NCBI GenBank assembly: GCA_903898725.1
Contig: CAIUGQ010000300.1
Location: 1-14,781 of the forward strand
From: an uncultured Burkholderiales bacterium
GTDB taxonomy: Bacteria; Pseudomonadota; Gammaproteobacteria; Burkholderiales; Burkholderiaceae_E
Length of the DNA stretch: 14,781 nucleotides
Direction: 5' to 3'
Shown here: positions 14,289-14,781 of the stretch, in pieces
Numbering within the stretch: position 1 is the first letter of the stretch
Layout: every line of letters begins with the position of its first letter
Made by a program: the position numbers and the translations under genes
The notes under the pieces: model-generated
The model's input: the letters and a program-made list of their open reading frames with translations, nothing else
Told to the model about the DNA's origin: nothing
Database searches by the model: none

Positions 14289-14781
14289 ATGAAGCTCGTT
14301 GCCCCGATCCTCGCCGCGACCCTGACGTTCGGCGCTTCCGCGGTCCTCGCGCAGACCAAGTGGGATCTGCCCGCCGCCTACTCCGCGACCAACTTCCACA
14401 CCGAGAACCTGAACCAGTTCGCGGCCGACGTCGACAAGGCGAGCGGGGGCAAGCTCAAGATCACCGTGCACGCGAACGCCTCGCTGTTCAAGGCGCCCGA
14501 GATCAAGCGCGCGGTCCAGGGCGGACAGGCGCAGCTCGGCGAGATCCTGCTGGTGAACTACCAGAACGAGTGGCAGATGTTCGGCGCCGACGGGATCCCG
14601 TTCCTCGCCGACAGCTACGACGAGGCCGAGAAGCTCTGGAAGATCCAGAAGCCGCTGCTCGAGAAGAAGCTCGCCGAGCAGGGCATGACGGTCCTCTACG
14701 CGGTGGCCTGGCCGCCGCAGGGCATCTACTCCAAGCGCCCGTTGAACTCGGCCGCCGACCTCAAGGGCATCAAGTGGCGCG
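14289..14781 (+). CDS. TRAP transporter solute-binding protein (DctP family), 3' truncated by the window
   Basis: The first 164 residues are visible and the gene runs off the right edge. Residues 1-21 are a Sec signal peptide (MKLVAPILAATL, cleavage after VLA). The mature part shows DctP-family features: a first strand WDLPAAYSATNFHTENL, DVDKASGGKLKITVHANASLF, EIKRAVQGGQAQLGEILL, then GADGIPFLADSYDEAEKLW and SAADLKGIKWR. The Arg that ends the visible sequence fits the conserved substrate-carboxylate-binding Arg of DctP proteins, though this rests on motif context only. The protein captures a carboxylate in the periplasm for a DctQM membrane complex, which should be encoded beyond the window. 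The ATG has GGAG at 14277-14280, eight bases upstream. Divergence from the regulator and hydantoinase operon suggests that it imports that pathway's substrate. Confidence 0.92.
   Translation, partial: MKLVAPILAATLTFGASAVLAQTKWDLPAAYSATNFHTENLNQFAADVDKASGGKLKITVHANASLFKAPEIKRAVQGGQAQLGEILLVNYQNEWQMFGADGIPFLADSYDEAEKLWKIQKPLLEKKLAEQGMTVLYAVAWPPQGIYSKRPLNSAADLKGIKWR

Noticed and set aside
13526..14359. Upstream extension of the racemase frame by more than 270 codons
   Set aside because: The extension overlaps the regulator gene in another frame, is Arg-rich, and would run through the promoter and palindrome region. The racemase fold begins right after the GTG at 13525.

Overview
The window is very GC-rich, with codon third positions almost always G or C. 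Its gene content points to a betaproteobacterium, most likely of the order Burkholderiales: single-chain PurL, a DctP-type TRAP binding protein beside a fused hydantoinase, MnmC, and YkgJ- and CbiM-like proteins. That placement is an inference from gene content and composition; there is no rRNA or other marker gene to confirm it. No tRNA, rRNA, CRISPR array, insertion sequence or phage gene was recognised.

Left end, plus strand (1-1730): the 3' end of an MnmC-type tRNA-modification oxidoreductase, an AEC-family membrane transporter and a small YkgJ-type cysteine-cluster protein. A secreted glycine-zipper protein (1752-2282, minus) converges on this group.

Middle and right, minus strand (14148 down to 2404): seven genes in one direction with no gap above about 20 bases and several start/stop overlaps. 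In order of transcription they are a winged-helix regulator, an Asp/Glu/hydantoin-type racemase, a fused HyuA-HyuB hydantoinase/5-oxoprolinase, PurL, an OmpR-type response regulator, a sensor histidine kinase and a CbiM-like membrane protein. This appears to be three functional modules in series: a catabolic module, a housekeeping purine gene, and a signalling/membrane module. A perfect TATAAT at the end of the hydantoinase gene may give purL its own promoter.

Right edge (14289-14781, plus): the start of a TRAP transporter solute-binding protein, divergent from the regulator. The 140-base region between them holds two opposed sigma70-like promoters that overlap each other, with one 6-4-6 palindrome lying across both. 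The simplest reading is a substrate-responsive catabolic locus. The TRAP system imports a carboxylate, the racemase and fused hydantoinase process it (probably a cyclic amide or similar compound), and the winged-helix protein controls both directions from the shared operator. The substrate cannot be read from the sequence.

Most of the window is ordinary, well-known protein families. The parts most worth a second look are the shared divergent operator, the RR-HK-CbiM-like operon without ECF partners, the purL promoter inside the hydantoinase gene, and the strictly periodic glycine zipper.
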